Shown one piece after another: positions 1-11,110 of a stretch of DNA of 64,000 bases. The DNA lies in assembly GCF_025399195.1 (NCBI RefSeq), contig NW_026252116.1, positions 217,370-281,369 on the forward strand. Reading direction: 5' to 3'. The position numbers and the translations under genes are program-made. Each line of letters begins with the position of its first letter. Positions within the stretch are counted from its first letter, which is position 1. The stretch is from Umbelopsis ramanniana AG (taxonomy: Eukaryota > Mucoromycota > Umbelopsidomycetes > Umbelopsidales > Umbelopsidaceae). The notes beneath the pieces were generated by a model. That model ran no database searches and was not told the origin of the DNA. It saw only the letters and a list, made by a program, of their open reading frames with translations.

Positions 1-168
1 AGAGGATTTCGGAAGAAAAACCACTCTGTCAAGAAGAATAGCAGTTTTTCCATTAAATACTAATGTTTATCCCCAATTTAAGTGAGCAATAATATTAATG
101 ACGGCAACCAAAGCGTTAGAGCGCATAATTTATTAGAGTATTAAAGCATATAATTCATTCAACCAAAA

Positions 169-3100
169 CTAATCTGTGACGGTAGCGTCATCAGTTGTAG
201 AAGTAGGGGTACTCAAATCGGTAGTAGTAGTAGGGGTGTTACTGTCAGTTGTGGTGGTAGTATCTGTTGTAGTCACTGCAGGTGTAGCTGTGGTAGTATC
301 AGATGTTGTATCAACAACAGAAGAAGTAGTAGTAGATACAGGAGTAGAGGCAGTAGAAATAGGAGCAGAGGCAGTAGAAACGGGAATTGAAGAGCTGACA
401 ACACTGGAAGATGCATTGGCACTGAGGACATTAGGCGTAGTGACATTGGGTAACGTGCCATATCCAGAGGTATCGATTCCGATAGATTGGGCCAATGGAA
501 TACTACTGGTCCAGACATTGTTCTGCGAGTATTGAAGAGCACCGTGGAAAGGTCCGCCTGAACCAACTGTTATAACAGCAGTTTGGGCAACGTTGACATA
601 AAAACCGAACGGAGGAGCGGTCAGCAAGTTAACTAGTGGTCCCAATAAATCCATAGCGTCGAGATCGAATGCAATTGGTACTTGTGTAGATGTTACTTGA
701 CCTCTGGCAGGAATGGAGAGGACTGGATCAAATGTATATTGAACGCTTCCTATTTGCGTAGGAGTTGTGATGTTCAGGTCGGCTGACATAAAGTAGACGG
801 CAGCTTGAAGTGACTCAATGGCAAAATCGGTATCAATACTATTTTGGAGAGTAAACGTAGTACCCATGCACACAGTCTCGCCACATCCATCGAGAGTATA
901 GATGGCAGCGCCAACAATAAGTGTAGGTTCAATGCCTGTCAAAGAGGTAGCCAGAGATATGCCAGCAAAGCCATCTTTCAAAGAATCCACGGATGTTGAT
1001 TCGCTTGTACCCGTAACTTGCATTTGGAATGTTTGGTGCATTAAATAGCCAGACAGTACCGAGGCAAGAACCACTTGTTGCTGGGTATCAGCGGTTGGAG
1101 TTAGCTGGAAGTCAGCATCGTAAGTGTTCGCTCCGTTTTTGACTACCAGGTCTTTAATAATAGCCGGACCAATATCGTAACCATTATAGATGACTCGAAG
1201 AGTAACATCACCAACTGAGATAGTAATAGGCGATGGGCTGTTCAAAGTGACAGAAAGCTTGGTGTCAACGTAGTTTGCAGTAGCACCAATGATGGAGATG
1301 CTATTAATTGTGACAACACCTCCAAAGTTATTGAAGCCTAAATAAAATCAAAATATATATGTCAGTGTACATGATTTCAACGGACCTAGGGAGCAAACAC
1401 GAAGTATACATACCCATCAATGAAGTTTGAACATCGAATGGAATGGAACCAAGCTGGATAGCTCCAGCATTGGTACCTGTGTGAGCGTTAACAACACCAG
1501 ATAGTTCAAAGGTATTATTTCCAGTCAAAGTAAGAGCCTTAGTGAATTGGTTGAAGACGTCATGAGCATCTGAAGGAACAGCAAAAGTGACGTCCGTGTA
1601 TCCAGTTTTAACTGTAGTTCCAGTAGTGGTAGCTGGGTTTTCAGGAATATTGAGATTAGCGATTGTCATGCCACCCACTTTAACAGCCAAGGTTTGAGAT
1701 AAGCTGGTAACATCCAAGGGAAATCCGAATGGTGACTGAAGAGTAGCTTCGATATCATTAGAAGAAGACAAAGGTGAGTAAGCACCCTTGGTGAAGTCAA
1801 GAGACAAGTCTTTCAGAGTAATAGCAGGGATCAATGACAGGTTTCCAGAGGAACCAGGTAGTTCAACATTATCAATGGTCAAACTTTCGAATGCACGGGT
1901 AAGCCAGTCAACTTGACCGGATGGACCGGATGCAGATTTTCCTTTCACAGTGAGGGAGGTTGCTTTACCAGACAAAAAGTTGGTGAACAAGGTCTGAATA
2001 GCGCTCAATCCTTGTGATGATGACTGAGATTGCAAACTGCCAGTTAAATTGACACTGGACTGGCCATTGGGTGGGAAGTTGGCACCGCCAACTGAAGAAA
2101 GAGGACCAAGATCAACACTGCCCAAGTAAGATTCAAAAGCAATACCAGAGAGATCGACACCAACAGTACTGGGGTTCTTGATAGCAGTAGTAACATCCAG
2201 TACAATTCCACCGTTAGGGTCATTGGCAGGCAAATTGAAGGCAGTAATGGTGACATCGTCCTTAAAGCTTTGCATACCAGTGAGCGAGACATCCTTGACC
2301 ATGGACAAGCCGGTAAAAGTATAACCCAGAGCGGTGACAGATACAGAATTTCCAGTAATCTCCCAGCTGAAATCATTGTTGTTCAACATGTATGCAGCAA
2401 AGTCACCCATGGCACCATTATCAGTAATACTGAAAGTACCAGTAACGCTGAAGGTAGCACCTGTGTCAGGCTGAGTTTGGATGTTGGACATGCTGACAGT
2501 ACCAAGAGTTCTTCCTTCCCAGGCAACGCTGAGTGGAGTAGGGAAAGAAATGGTGGCAGAGAAAGGACCAGTACCGGTGAGTTTACCATTCATTTGAACT
2601 TGGAAGTTACTGTTCGTGGGACTAGAGAGAATGATACTGTCGAATGAGAGAACAGCCGAGTTGACAATGGATTGCACAATAGGCTGACCGACAATAGGGA
2701 TGAGTTTGGAAACAGTAGAGTCTGTTTTACATGCGATATTGTTTTGAACAAATGATAAATCGTCCGTGTATTGACCAATCACAACAGTGGATACCAATTG
2801 CAAGTCAACGTGAAGGTTAGCCAGAGCCTTGGTAACAAAATCTACAACGTTGAAACCATTGAATACTTCAGCGGATGCGCTAACTTGCTGCTGTCCTGGA
2901 ATGTCGAAACCTCCCATAGTCAACAAAGCGTCCAATGGTTGAACATCAATTCCAGCAGATACAGCGTTGGCTCTAAGAAGCAAGGCCACAGCGGCCGGCT
3001 CCAAGTTCATCTTCAATGGAATTCCTCCAGAGGTAGCACTTGAATGACCTCCTGCAACGATGGGATTGCTTCCGAGATCGGAGTCAATGTTGCCAACAGG

Positions 3101-5426
3101 CATACCGGAGTAAGTAACAGCGGAAATAACATGAGTAATGCTCATACCAGCAGTGAATGGATTAGCAATAGTGACGAAGGTGGTGGCGTAACCGGTGGTA
3201 AGGGTATCGTCCAAGATGCTAAGGCTGGCTCCTTGTACAATTGTGGCGTTCAAGCCTGGCATGATGGATGATAGAATGATGCCTTCAAGACCTTCCTGAA
3301 GAGAGGCAACAATGGTTGTACCGTTGTAACCGTTAATGCCGACAGTGTTTTGTTTACCTTCGATGAAAGTAGTGAGCAATTGCTGGCCTGCATCCGATCC
3401 GGCGGGATTAAAAGCACCAACAGCCATAACAGTGTTTGGACCTCTGGTAAGATTCAAGTTAGGCAAAGTAACAGTGCCCACTTGAGTATCACCGGCATTC
3501 ATCAAGAAAGTAACATCGCCCGTGGCAATTTGCAAGTTAGATGGGTTTTCCATGCCAACAGAGATAGCCAGTTGGAGACCATCAGTAGTACCACCAGTAA
3601 CATCAATGCTGTTGATAATAGTGCTAGTAGTATTGAGATTTTGAAGACCATTCAAAGATGTAGTGGTATTGAATGGAATGTTACTGAGTCGCACAGTACC
3701 AATAGGAGTTTGAGCTCCAATGGTGGCATTTCCAGCAATAGTGAAGTTGAACAAGCCCAAACGAGTAAGATTGGCATTGAAATCATTGAATGCCGTCTCC
3801 ATTCCAGGAATGACCATCAGAGGAGCTTGGTTGAGAGCAAAAGCCAGAGTACCAGTGGTTTGGTTGCTAGTGGATTGAACGTAACCAGAGTTCAAATTGG
3901 CAATAGGGCCAGTGGTGGGAGTTCCAAGGGTAATATTTTGGGTAACCTCGGTAATATTAATGGAAAAGCCAAAGGGCATCACAAAGTTGGCTGTGACATT
4001 AGGCGCACTGGTAGCAGGAGAGTATGCAGTGGCGTTAGTGAATACTAGATCCAAATCACCCATGGTGACGCCAGTGATGATCTGGAGGGCAGAATTAGGA
4101 GCAAGACTAACATCCAGCTGAACAGATTCAAGACCTTGAGATAACCAAGAGACAGCATGAACACCGTCAGGAGCAGCAGACACGCCAGTTGCAGTGGTAT
4201 TAGAGGGTATTCCAGCAAGATAGTTAGAGAATAAAACGCTAACAATAGCAAGATCATTCGGGTTGGTGAGGGGAACCATACGGCCTTCGAAGTTCAAAGT
4301 GTTCGGTCCATTCACAAGAGTTACATTAGTAGCTGTAACATCACCTAGATAGACGCCTTGATATCCGACAGACATGTGGATGGTACCAAGTTGGACACCA
4401 ATAGGAGAAGGATTAACAAGAACGGTTCCGAGGGTCATATGGATACCACCAGCAGGATCATTATAGGGAAGATTGAAAGAAGTAATAGTAACATTGGGGA
4501 AGCCACCCATACCTGATAAATCAAATGGGTTAGCGGTGCATGTTATCAAATAGTATTGACATTGAAAATGGCATAATTACCAAACAGTGTGATTTCCTTG
4601 TTTAAATTTACGTGAGCTGTGCGTGAGAGTGCGCTGATTGAGGCACCTCCTTTGAGCGTCCATTTGAAGCTGACACAATAAAATATAAGCACAAAAATCT
4701 GTAGGTGAGATGACTGGTATGTTATATAATCCTACCTATCGACTGCCAGCATGTCTTTGGCAAAGTTTCCAAAATCTGTTTGGTTTGCTACGGTGAACAC
4801 AGTGTTAGCGTCCAGTTCTCCATGGCCTCCGCTAACGTGTGCAGTTGGAAGGTTCATGGATCCAAGCTAGATAAAACATATGTGCATACACGGTAAAGTG
4901 GAATGGAAAGATAAAACAAAAAAAAAAAAAGCAAAGATCAGTACAGATTTTTTTTCCTAAATATAAAATATGTAGATTGAAATTTTATACTCACCAAGAT
5001 GGTGTCATTATAATAAACATCAATGGTATCAAAAGTAATTGTCGCCGAGAAAGGTCCAGTATTAGAAAGGCTGCTCTTCATATCCAAATTGAAGGTTGAG
5101 TTTCCATCAGTAACATCGCGTTTGCTAACAGAACCGGTGCTACCAAAGGTGATGTCAGCATTCTGGATGTTGATGCTGCTACCATTAATAGTGTTTTGTG
5201 CGATTGCAGGGAAGGCGACGAACAGAGCCAGCACGACAACCACAATGACAATGACAATTGTAACAGGAATGCAGAGGTACCAGTACTTTCTGCGTCTGGG
5301 ATTCATGTATTCTCGATATTTACTTTGACGATGTGGTTTTTCATCGTAGCTGGCTATGGACGACTGATCGTGGTCGTGTACGCCATGAGCCTGACGGATT
5401 TGAGTGTCTGAAGCGGCGTCCGACAT
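169..5426 (-). CDS. Large DUF3712-type (LEA2-like) type II membrane protein
   Basis: Five exons: 5426-4995, 4866-4736, 4669-4581, 4512-1414 and 1337-169, giving 1639 aa in frame. The N-terminal ~50 residues are cytosolic-looking and basic (MNPRRRKYWY), followed by one hydrophobic segment at about residues 51-72 and then a huge extracytoplasmic part. This part contains repeated DUF3712-like beta-rich units. The motif FNLP-x-NDP-x-GGI occurs at about residues 225 and 970, and many N-x-T/S sites are present. The last ~80 residues are almost only Ser/Thr/Val/Pro/Asp, a mucin-like O-glycosylation tail. The family is common and uncharacterised in Mucoromycota; LEA2/DUF3712 domains are lipid- or surface-associated in other contexts. 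A role at the vacuolar membrane or cell surface is inference. Start chosen at the ATG after a short AT-rich leader with a GAAT microsatellite. No catalytic motif was recognised. Confidence 0.85.
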
Positions 5427-5473
5427 TTTTTTCTTTTAAACGTAGATTCCGGAAGACAAGACCACTTGTTCGT

Positions 5474-5495
5474 AATGAATGAATGAATGAATGAA
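5474..5495. repeat. (AATG)n microsatellite in 5' leader
   Basis: About five perfect AATG/GAAT units lie 48-69 bp upstream of the start codon of the DUF3712 gene. It is probably transcribed as part of its 5' UTR. Confidence 0.9.
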
Positions 5496-7344
5496 AAAGA
5501 AGGACTAAACAGAAAGCAACGAGAGAAAAAAAACGTTTAAGCTGGAAAGAAGAGCTGCCGTAGTAGATGACTCTGCACACATTTATTTCAATCATAATTT
5601 GCAACTGTCTGCAACGTCTGCCTGGTGTCACAACTGAGTTCAACAGCACCAGAGCCAGAGAATTGCACCTGATTCGAATTCAGTGTGCTTCTGAGAGCTG
5701 CTTCAGTGACGCTTTTGGACAATCGTGTACCCAAACTGGGAATCAGGAACATGGACACCTCGAAGTCACTCTGTAAATCCCTGAACCTTGGTATTCCATC
5801 CTAATCCGGATCATATTGCTGTTAGCATCTTTATTTGATCTAAAAAAACTGACAGAGGGAAAACAATTTGGATAACCTGTGTACTGTGTGGTACCCATCT
5901 TAACCTTACGTTTTTGACAAGACTAGGCAGAATCTCTTTTCTACTGTCATCTTCCAATAAAGCCTGAGCAATTTAGTGAAACAATATCGTTCTTAATAAT
6001 TTATAATTCAAGCGCTTTTGTTTTAGCACGAAAAGCTATGGATAGAAGCTGTATTGGAAGGATCAAGGCAAACCGATTTCGAAGTTCTAGTCCGATGTGC
6101 GGGGTAGGGATGGTGGCTGTGAGTTTATTGTACTAGAATCCGACTTGTGGGACTGTAGGACGTGCACTGTGTAACCGTTAGGAAGGCTAGAATAGAACAT
6201 TTACAGACTTATTGACGATGACCAAGGCTATTCATAGCATATATAGTAGCTTCAAACAAAAAAGAAGGCTTTGTGACTTGGAGTAAACAGACGCAGTAGG
6301 AAAGCAAGTTCAAAAGAAGGCAGGAAGGAGGCCGGTGTGTGCTCCCCATGGTACACCCAAATGCAGCAACAGAGCGAATATGCGCAGGCTCAACTTTAAT
6401 CCTGTTTCTGGAATTTCACTGCAGTACAAACATTGTACAGCTGCCCAACGTAGTGCAAAAAGCGGGTTGCTTGACTCCAAACCTACCATTTGAAATAACA
6501 CAGCGAGCTTGTTACTTCACTCGCGCTACATTTTGAGTTCCTGGTACCTTCCGGAAAAGCCATTTTCAATTTTTTTTTTCATTTGCATATGCTTTCAATG
6601 CTTTGTCCCTGAGAAAACTCGTAGGCCATACGTGAGAACTACTATCCCCGCGGTCTTTACCGGCGGTGCTGAATGATGAGTGACCCAGTACCAACAGGAA
6701 GAATTTTCACTGAAAAAGAAAAGCAAGCAGCTTTATGAAGGATCGTTTTTACAATTTGCTATTTTGCAGTCTAAGTTTATAAAGGAGAAGCACCATAACA
6801 GTATTAAGCGGTATAACTTATGGTTAGAGAATTCATCGGCATCTAGGATGTTTTATGGCAGGTCATCCGGGAGAAAGACTGGGTCGCGGATTTAAAAACT
6901 TCCCAGAACTTTTTGGGTTACGTCTTGTGTTCATGTACATGGACTCAGAGACATAATGGCTAAAGTGCATGCAAAGTTTGCCATTGCGCTTGTCGCTGTT
7001 TCGTACGCGTTTTCTTTTCTTCTTCTGCCACGTTGCGAGATTGTTTAGCTGCATTTATTCGGGAGGGTCCTCCACTTGCCTGATTCTACTTAATCTTTGA
7101 TTCTAAATTGGACGAATATGTAAATGCAAGATAGTCTCCTACCAGCCAAAATAAAAAATATAAGAGAACTTTGTTTCTGAAGCTAGATGAAAAAAATCTT
7201 TAAGAGATCGATCCATTTCAAACCTTTCTATAATTAACTTGTATGCTGAGCGACATGTACGGGCACTTGTATTCTCATGCTACGATGACCTTGCGTACAG
7301 TAAATCCGAGCAGTCAGCTAGTTGTCTTACCCACACACACCGGC

Positions 7345-7380
7345 AAAATGTACTACCTGATTCCAAATTAGGTACATTTT
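7345..7380. repeat. Short inverted repeat
   Basis: Arms AAAATGTAC (7345-7353) and GTACATTTT (7372-7380) are perfectly complementary around an 18-bp centre. The centre itself carries TACCTGA and an imperfect complement. It could be a palindromic regulator site or the remnant of a small element; no target duplication is evident. Confidence 0.6.
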
Positions 7381-7744
7381 GTTTCCTTTGTTGAAATCGT
7401 CGTTACCATTGTTGCATCTCGCGGTCCCCTTTGAGCCTTGTTGCCTCGGACTGAACAGTTACATAACTGCATTCGTGTTGATCTTCACGAAAAGCATGTG
7501 GTTGTACGAATTGGCCTTTGGGAACTTTGCATTCATTTCCTGAAACTGCCGGTTGTTACGGACGGGTGGGGTACCTTTTGGACATCATGTGGCTCCCATA
7601 CGATGAACCAAACAATGCTTCGATATCAAATGAGGAAGATGCAATGAGTCAAATGAATTAATTAATTTCAGCTTGTGTTTGTGAGATGAAAGGCTTCAAT
7701 GGCTAGAGGATGGATGGAGACAGCGAGAAACCGATCTGAAGAAG

Positions 7745-7752
7745 TATAAATA
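7745..7752 (+). promoter_or_regulatory. TATA box of HsbA gene
   Basis: TATAAATA sits 54 bp upstream of the HsbA ATG, the usual position for a TATA element driving a highly expressed fungal secreted-protein gene. Confidence 0.6.
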
Positions 7753-7805
7753 AGACCCCCGATTAGATAAATTATTGACAGTATCAAGATCATATCTGAA
7801 CTATC

Positions 7806-8518
7806 ATGCGCACTCTAGGACTTCTCTCAATTGCACTCGCTGCTACCTTTGGTATGTAAATACTTGTCATAAACTTAAGGCTTTCAAAATGGGCTTTTCT
7901 CTATCCTGCCCCCTTCCTTCAAAATCTGACATATCTTCATTTCAGCTCAAGCTGCAGTCATCAACAAACGTGTTACTGCTCCAGTAGCTACTGAGATCAC
8001 TGACCTTCAGACCATCGTAACCCAGCTTGAGAAATTGACCACTGAGGTAAGATTCTATAAACCATAGTTTGTGAGTTTTGTGATGCAAAATTAACACAAA
8101 ACAATAGGTCAATGGATACACTGCCTCCCAGGGCTACACTGGAGCTCTCAAGATCAACGCCGACGAAGGTACTCTGGAAACCGATATCAAGCAGGCAACC
8201 ACTGATTGCAATGCCATTACTGGAACTGTTTCTGATGACGATGCTACTGCTGTGTTCGCAGAAGTTGCTCTCCTCGTTCCCCAAGTTCAAGCAGCTCTCC
8301 AAGCTATCGTTAACAAGAAATCCGTCTTCGATTCTGTTCTACTTGTGACTCCTTTGGTCAAGGCTGATCTTCAACGTCTCCAGCCATTGACTGCCTCTCT
8401 TGATACCTGCTTGTTGAACCACACTCCTGCTGACCAAACTGCTACCGCTCAAGGTTACATCACTCAAATTAACGCCGCTTTTACCGCTGCTTGCTCGGCT
8501 TATGGATTCACTTGCTAA
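7806..8518 (+). CDS. Hydrophobic surface-binding protein A (HsbA) family, secreted
   Basis: Three exons: 7806-7851, 7946-8046 and 8108-8518, giving 185 aa. The N terminus MRTLGLLSIALAATFAQA is a classic signal peptide, followed by a Lys-Arg (INKR) pro-processing site. The mature part is an all-helical four-cysteine protein (TDC, LDTC, AAC, FTC) with the DLQTIVTQLEKLT start typical of HsbA/Mp1-like PF12296 proteins. Family members are secreted, coat hydrophobic surfaces or bind lipid, and can recruit hydrolases; here the same role is inferred. A TATA box precedes it and AATAAA lies at 8585, 67 bp after the stop. A decayed paralogue lies 1.2 kb downstream on the same strand. Confidence 0.9.
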
Positions 8519-9669
8519 ATGCAGTGAATTATCAGAATAGGCGTACATGTTCAAATTTATCTTCTTTCTCCTATTACATGATAAAATAAACGCCTGATAT
8601 TGTTATGTTCCAAACATGCGTCTTTGAGCAATGACTATTAGAGATGCACCTAGTATGCTAATTATCATGTGCCGCATCTGTTTATACATCATGGTTAAGA
8701 AAGTGAGAAATAGGTTCATATCAAGCACAATTGATTGAATCTTTGTCAGTTTAACAAAAAAAGTATTAAATTTCCTGACACAAAGATCGATCATACATCT
8801 TGACTCTTACATGATCAAACTTGCATTTAGACTCCAGGAATACTGTCAACATAGCATACGAGGTTGACCATCGCTAACCTGTGATATATAATGGACTGAT
8901 GTCCATCGCCTATGTTTGTTTTGAATATCATTTCCGCTCATCTGAAGCTCCGCGATTGGTAACAAGCTGTTTGGTAGCTCTGTTGTTGGCACACATTGTA
9001 TTCCCAATACTGAGCCTCACAGAATGAACACAAAGTTTGGGAACTCAATGGAGACATCACTTGATTTCCGATCTCATCCCAATCTGGATAACATGTCTCG
9101 TACTGTACGTTTTTGATTAAAAGAGCTGACAGAAATAAACCATTAATGGAGCGATGGGCATTTTTCCTGCTTCAAGACAGCGATGAACACCACACCTCGC
9201 TAACCTTTGGGCCACTGCTAAACTCCAAAACGTCTAATATGCGTACCGCGGATCTACTTCTTCCTACGGTGCTCTTCCGGGGGTCCCTGCTCCTTGGAAC
9301 ACAGAGTTTCGAAATATGAATTTCGTACTTTCGTTCAAACTTTGCGACACCATTGAAAATATTTCCAAGGGACTTAAGGCTACTTGTGGTGCTTGTTAAA
9401 TTAAAAACTGAGAAGATTCTGAAAATCTGAAGACTCAAGCGGGGTAATATAAACTACATATATATGTGTAGTGAACCTTGTAGCATGCTACATAGAAAGA
9501 CAACGACTTTGTTTTTTTCTACCCTGCGTACCCTTGAACTTCTAGTTCTATATTATGTTACTTCTTTATGTAAATCAAGGCAATGGTTTGAAATTAGTAT
9601 CCCTACAGCACCATCAACTCCTCTCCATCAATTCCTGTTCAACGGCGAATTAATGATGGTCGATAACCT
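8519..9669. other. Intergenic between HsbA and its decayed copy
   Basis: Holds the HsbA polyadenylation region and repeat copy A. No gene was recognised, and the short reading frames lack any family signature. Confidence 0.6.
8985..9135 (+). repeat. Diverged repeat, copy A
   Basis: Shares ordered blocks with 10575-10735: CTCTGTTGTTG, GAACACAAAG, ATCACTTGAT, AATCTGGA and GCTGACAG in the same order and at similar spacing. A weaker third relative is at about 5640-5880. Not protein-coding; identity unknown. Confidence 0.5.
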
Positions 9670-10238
9670 CAGCTCAAGCCGCATTTCTTAGTCGCCATAC
9701 TACTGCTCCAGTACTTACCGATGTTGATGAACATGAAATTATCATATCTCAGTGTCAACTAGACCACTAAGGGAAGAGTATTAAGTTTAAAATTCCAACT
9801 TACGTAAAGATAATAATATCAAAGCAAGGGCTGATGTTTATGATTTAGCTGTAGTCTCGGCAGAATCCATCCAAGGACATATATATGAAATAACACTCGA
9901 AAATAACACCAAAAAAGCAGTGAATAACTGAGTGCAATACCCTAAACGGTCTGCTGATGGTGCTACCGTATTGCTTCAAAATTCGCTCTTCTCTTTTCTA
10001 AATTTCAGTCATTTCTCAAATTTCAACGTGAGCTAGAAGGCTGTTCTCACTATGTAGCCTTTGCTGATCTCAAAAATAATTGCCAGCTGGATCATATGCA
10101 TTGAATTGCTAGAAGCGCACTTGATAATTGAGTTTGTGCCATACTCTTGCCGGTACTATTACTATTTTTCAAAGCTACATCATTCAAATGGACACTGCTT
10201 TTATTATTGCTTGCACTGATTAAAGCAACACTTGCTAA
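9670..10238 (+). pseudogene. Decayed HsbA paralogue
   Basis: Segments align in order to exons 2 and 3 of the intact HsbA gene. At 9671 AGCTCAAGCCGCATT matches AGCTCAAGCTGCAGT, followed by an ACTGCTCCAGTA block. A GATGGTGCTACCGTATTG block (about 9956) matches GATGCTACTGCTGTGTTC. CTGTTCTCACTATG...TTTGCTGATCTCAA matches the segment around 8333. The end, ACACTTGCTAA, matches the intact stop region. Many substitutions and indels give stops in every frame, and no signal-peptide exon is preserved. It is a same-strand tandem duplicate left to decay. Confidence 0.8.
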
Positions 10239-10435
10239 ATACACGACATTAGTAGCTACGAGCGTATATGTAAAAACCAAACTTCTTCTACCTTTGATAT
10301 ACAACTGTCAGTTGGACTGCTGATAGCATTATCTTCTTTCTGTTAAATTTCAGACTGATTTTTTCCAACAATTTAGGCAAGGCAACTATAGTTACTGCTG
10401 CTGCTGTAAGACTTGCTCTTTAAAGTGACTAAATT

Positions 10436-10518
10436 AGTCATTCTTCCTTTCTGTGGATACGCAGTCATTCTTCCTTTCTGTGGATACGCGATTAATTAAG
10501 CAGCTTTCTGTGGATAAC
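10436..10518. repeat. 27-bp tandem duplication plus partial third unit
   Basis: Two perfect 27-bp units at 10436-10462 and 10463-10489 contain TTTCTGTGGATACGC. A partial third, CTTTCTGTGGATAAC, follows at about 10504-10518. Confidence 0.9.
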
Positions 10519-10574
10519 ACATCTAAATTAAAGTGATATGTTCTTACAATGTAACCCCACGGTATCCTGAGAGC

Positions 10575-10735
10575 CTTTTCTCTGTTGTTGTACAATACAT
10601 ATCCCCGCACCGAACACAACATCTTGAACACAAAGGTCAAGAAGTCTATGGAATATATCACTTGATGTCAGTTCCGCCAAATCTGGACTATTTACTTTAA
10701 CTGTTTCGATGCAAATGCGCTGACAGTAAGTAGGA
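10575..10735 (+). repeat. Diverged repeat, copy B
   Basis: Colinear with copy A at 8985-9135 (see that entry). The two copies flank the decayed HsbA gene. Confidence 0.5.
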
Positions 10736-11110
10736 ATACACTAATGGTAAAAATCATACCTCATGCATATCAGTTGAAGGGCAGCACAAGATCATTTTAC
10801 ACGACGGTGAACGAAACCTTTTTAAACATCCCCAGGTTGAACCAATTACCCATTTTCATAGTTTTCGATTGAACTTAACGAGCATAACTATAGGAAGATG
10901 ACGCTAAAAAGCTCAGATATTTTCCATTCAAGATGATAAAATGGTGAGAAATGATAGGAAGTCTTTTTTTATGATGATTTCATTCTATATCTCAGATGAT
11001 ACAAATTGCATGCATGCATGAATTAGTGAGAGTTGATCTTCCTTTTCCACCTTCAGTTGCTCTAATCCAAATGTTTCTTTTTCATAATTGTGTTTTGAGT
11101 AGCTTTATAA

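Larger units (their letters stand above)
5427..7805. other. Intergenic, 2.4 kb, no gene recognised
   Basis: Only short uninformative reading frames are seen. It separates the divergently transcribed DUF3712 gene (left) and HsbA gene (right). It contains the GAAT microsatellite, a 36-bp inverted repeat at 7345-7380, and a stretch at about 5640-5880 that weakly resembles the diverged repeats near 9.0 and 10.6 kb. No tRNA or rRNA was found. Confidence 0.6.
10240..11110. other. Intergenic, no gene recognised
   Basis: Contains the 27-bp tandem repeat and repeat copy B, then AT-rich DNA up to the 3' end of the RhoGEF gene. No coding signal is seen. Confidence 0.6.

Noticed and set aside
176-535. 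Plus-strand open frame of 119 codons opposite the DUF3712 C-terminal tail
   Set aside because: It is the antisense shadow of the Ser/Thr/Val-rich tail and has the low-complexity composition expected from it.
3350-4048. 232-codon plus-strand frame inside the DUF3712 gene
   Set aside because: Antisense of a gene whose five exons join in frame; composition has no family signature.
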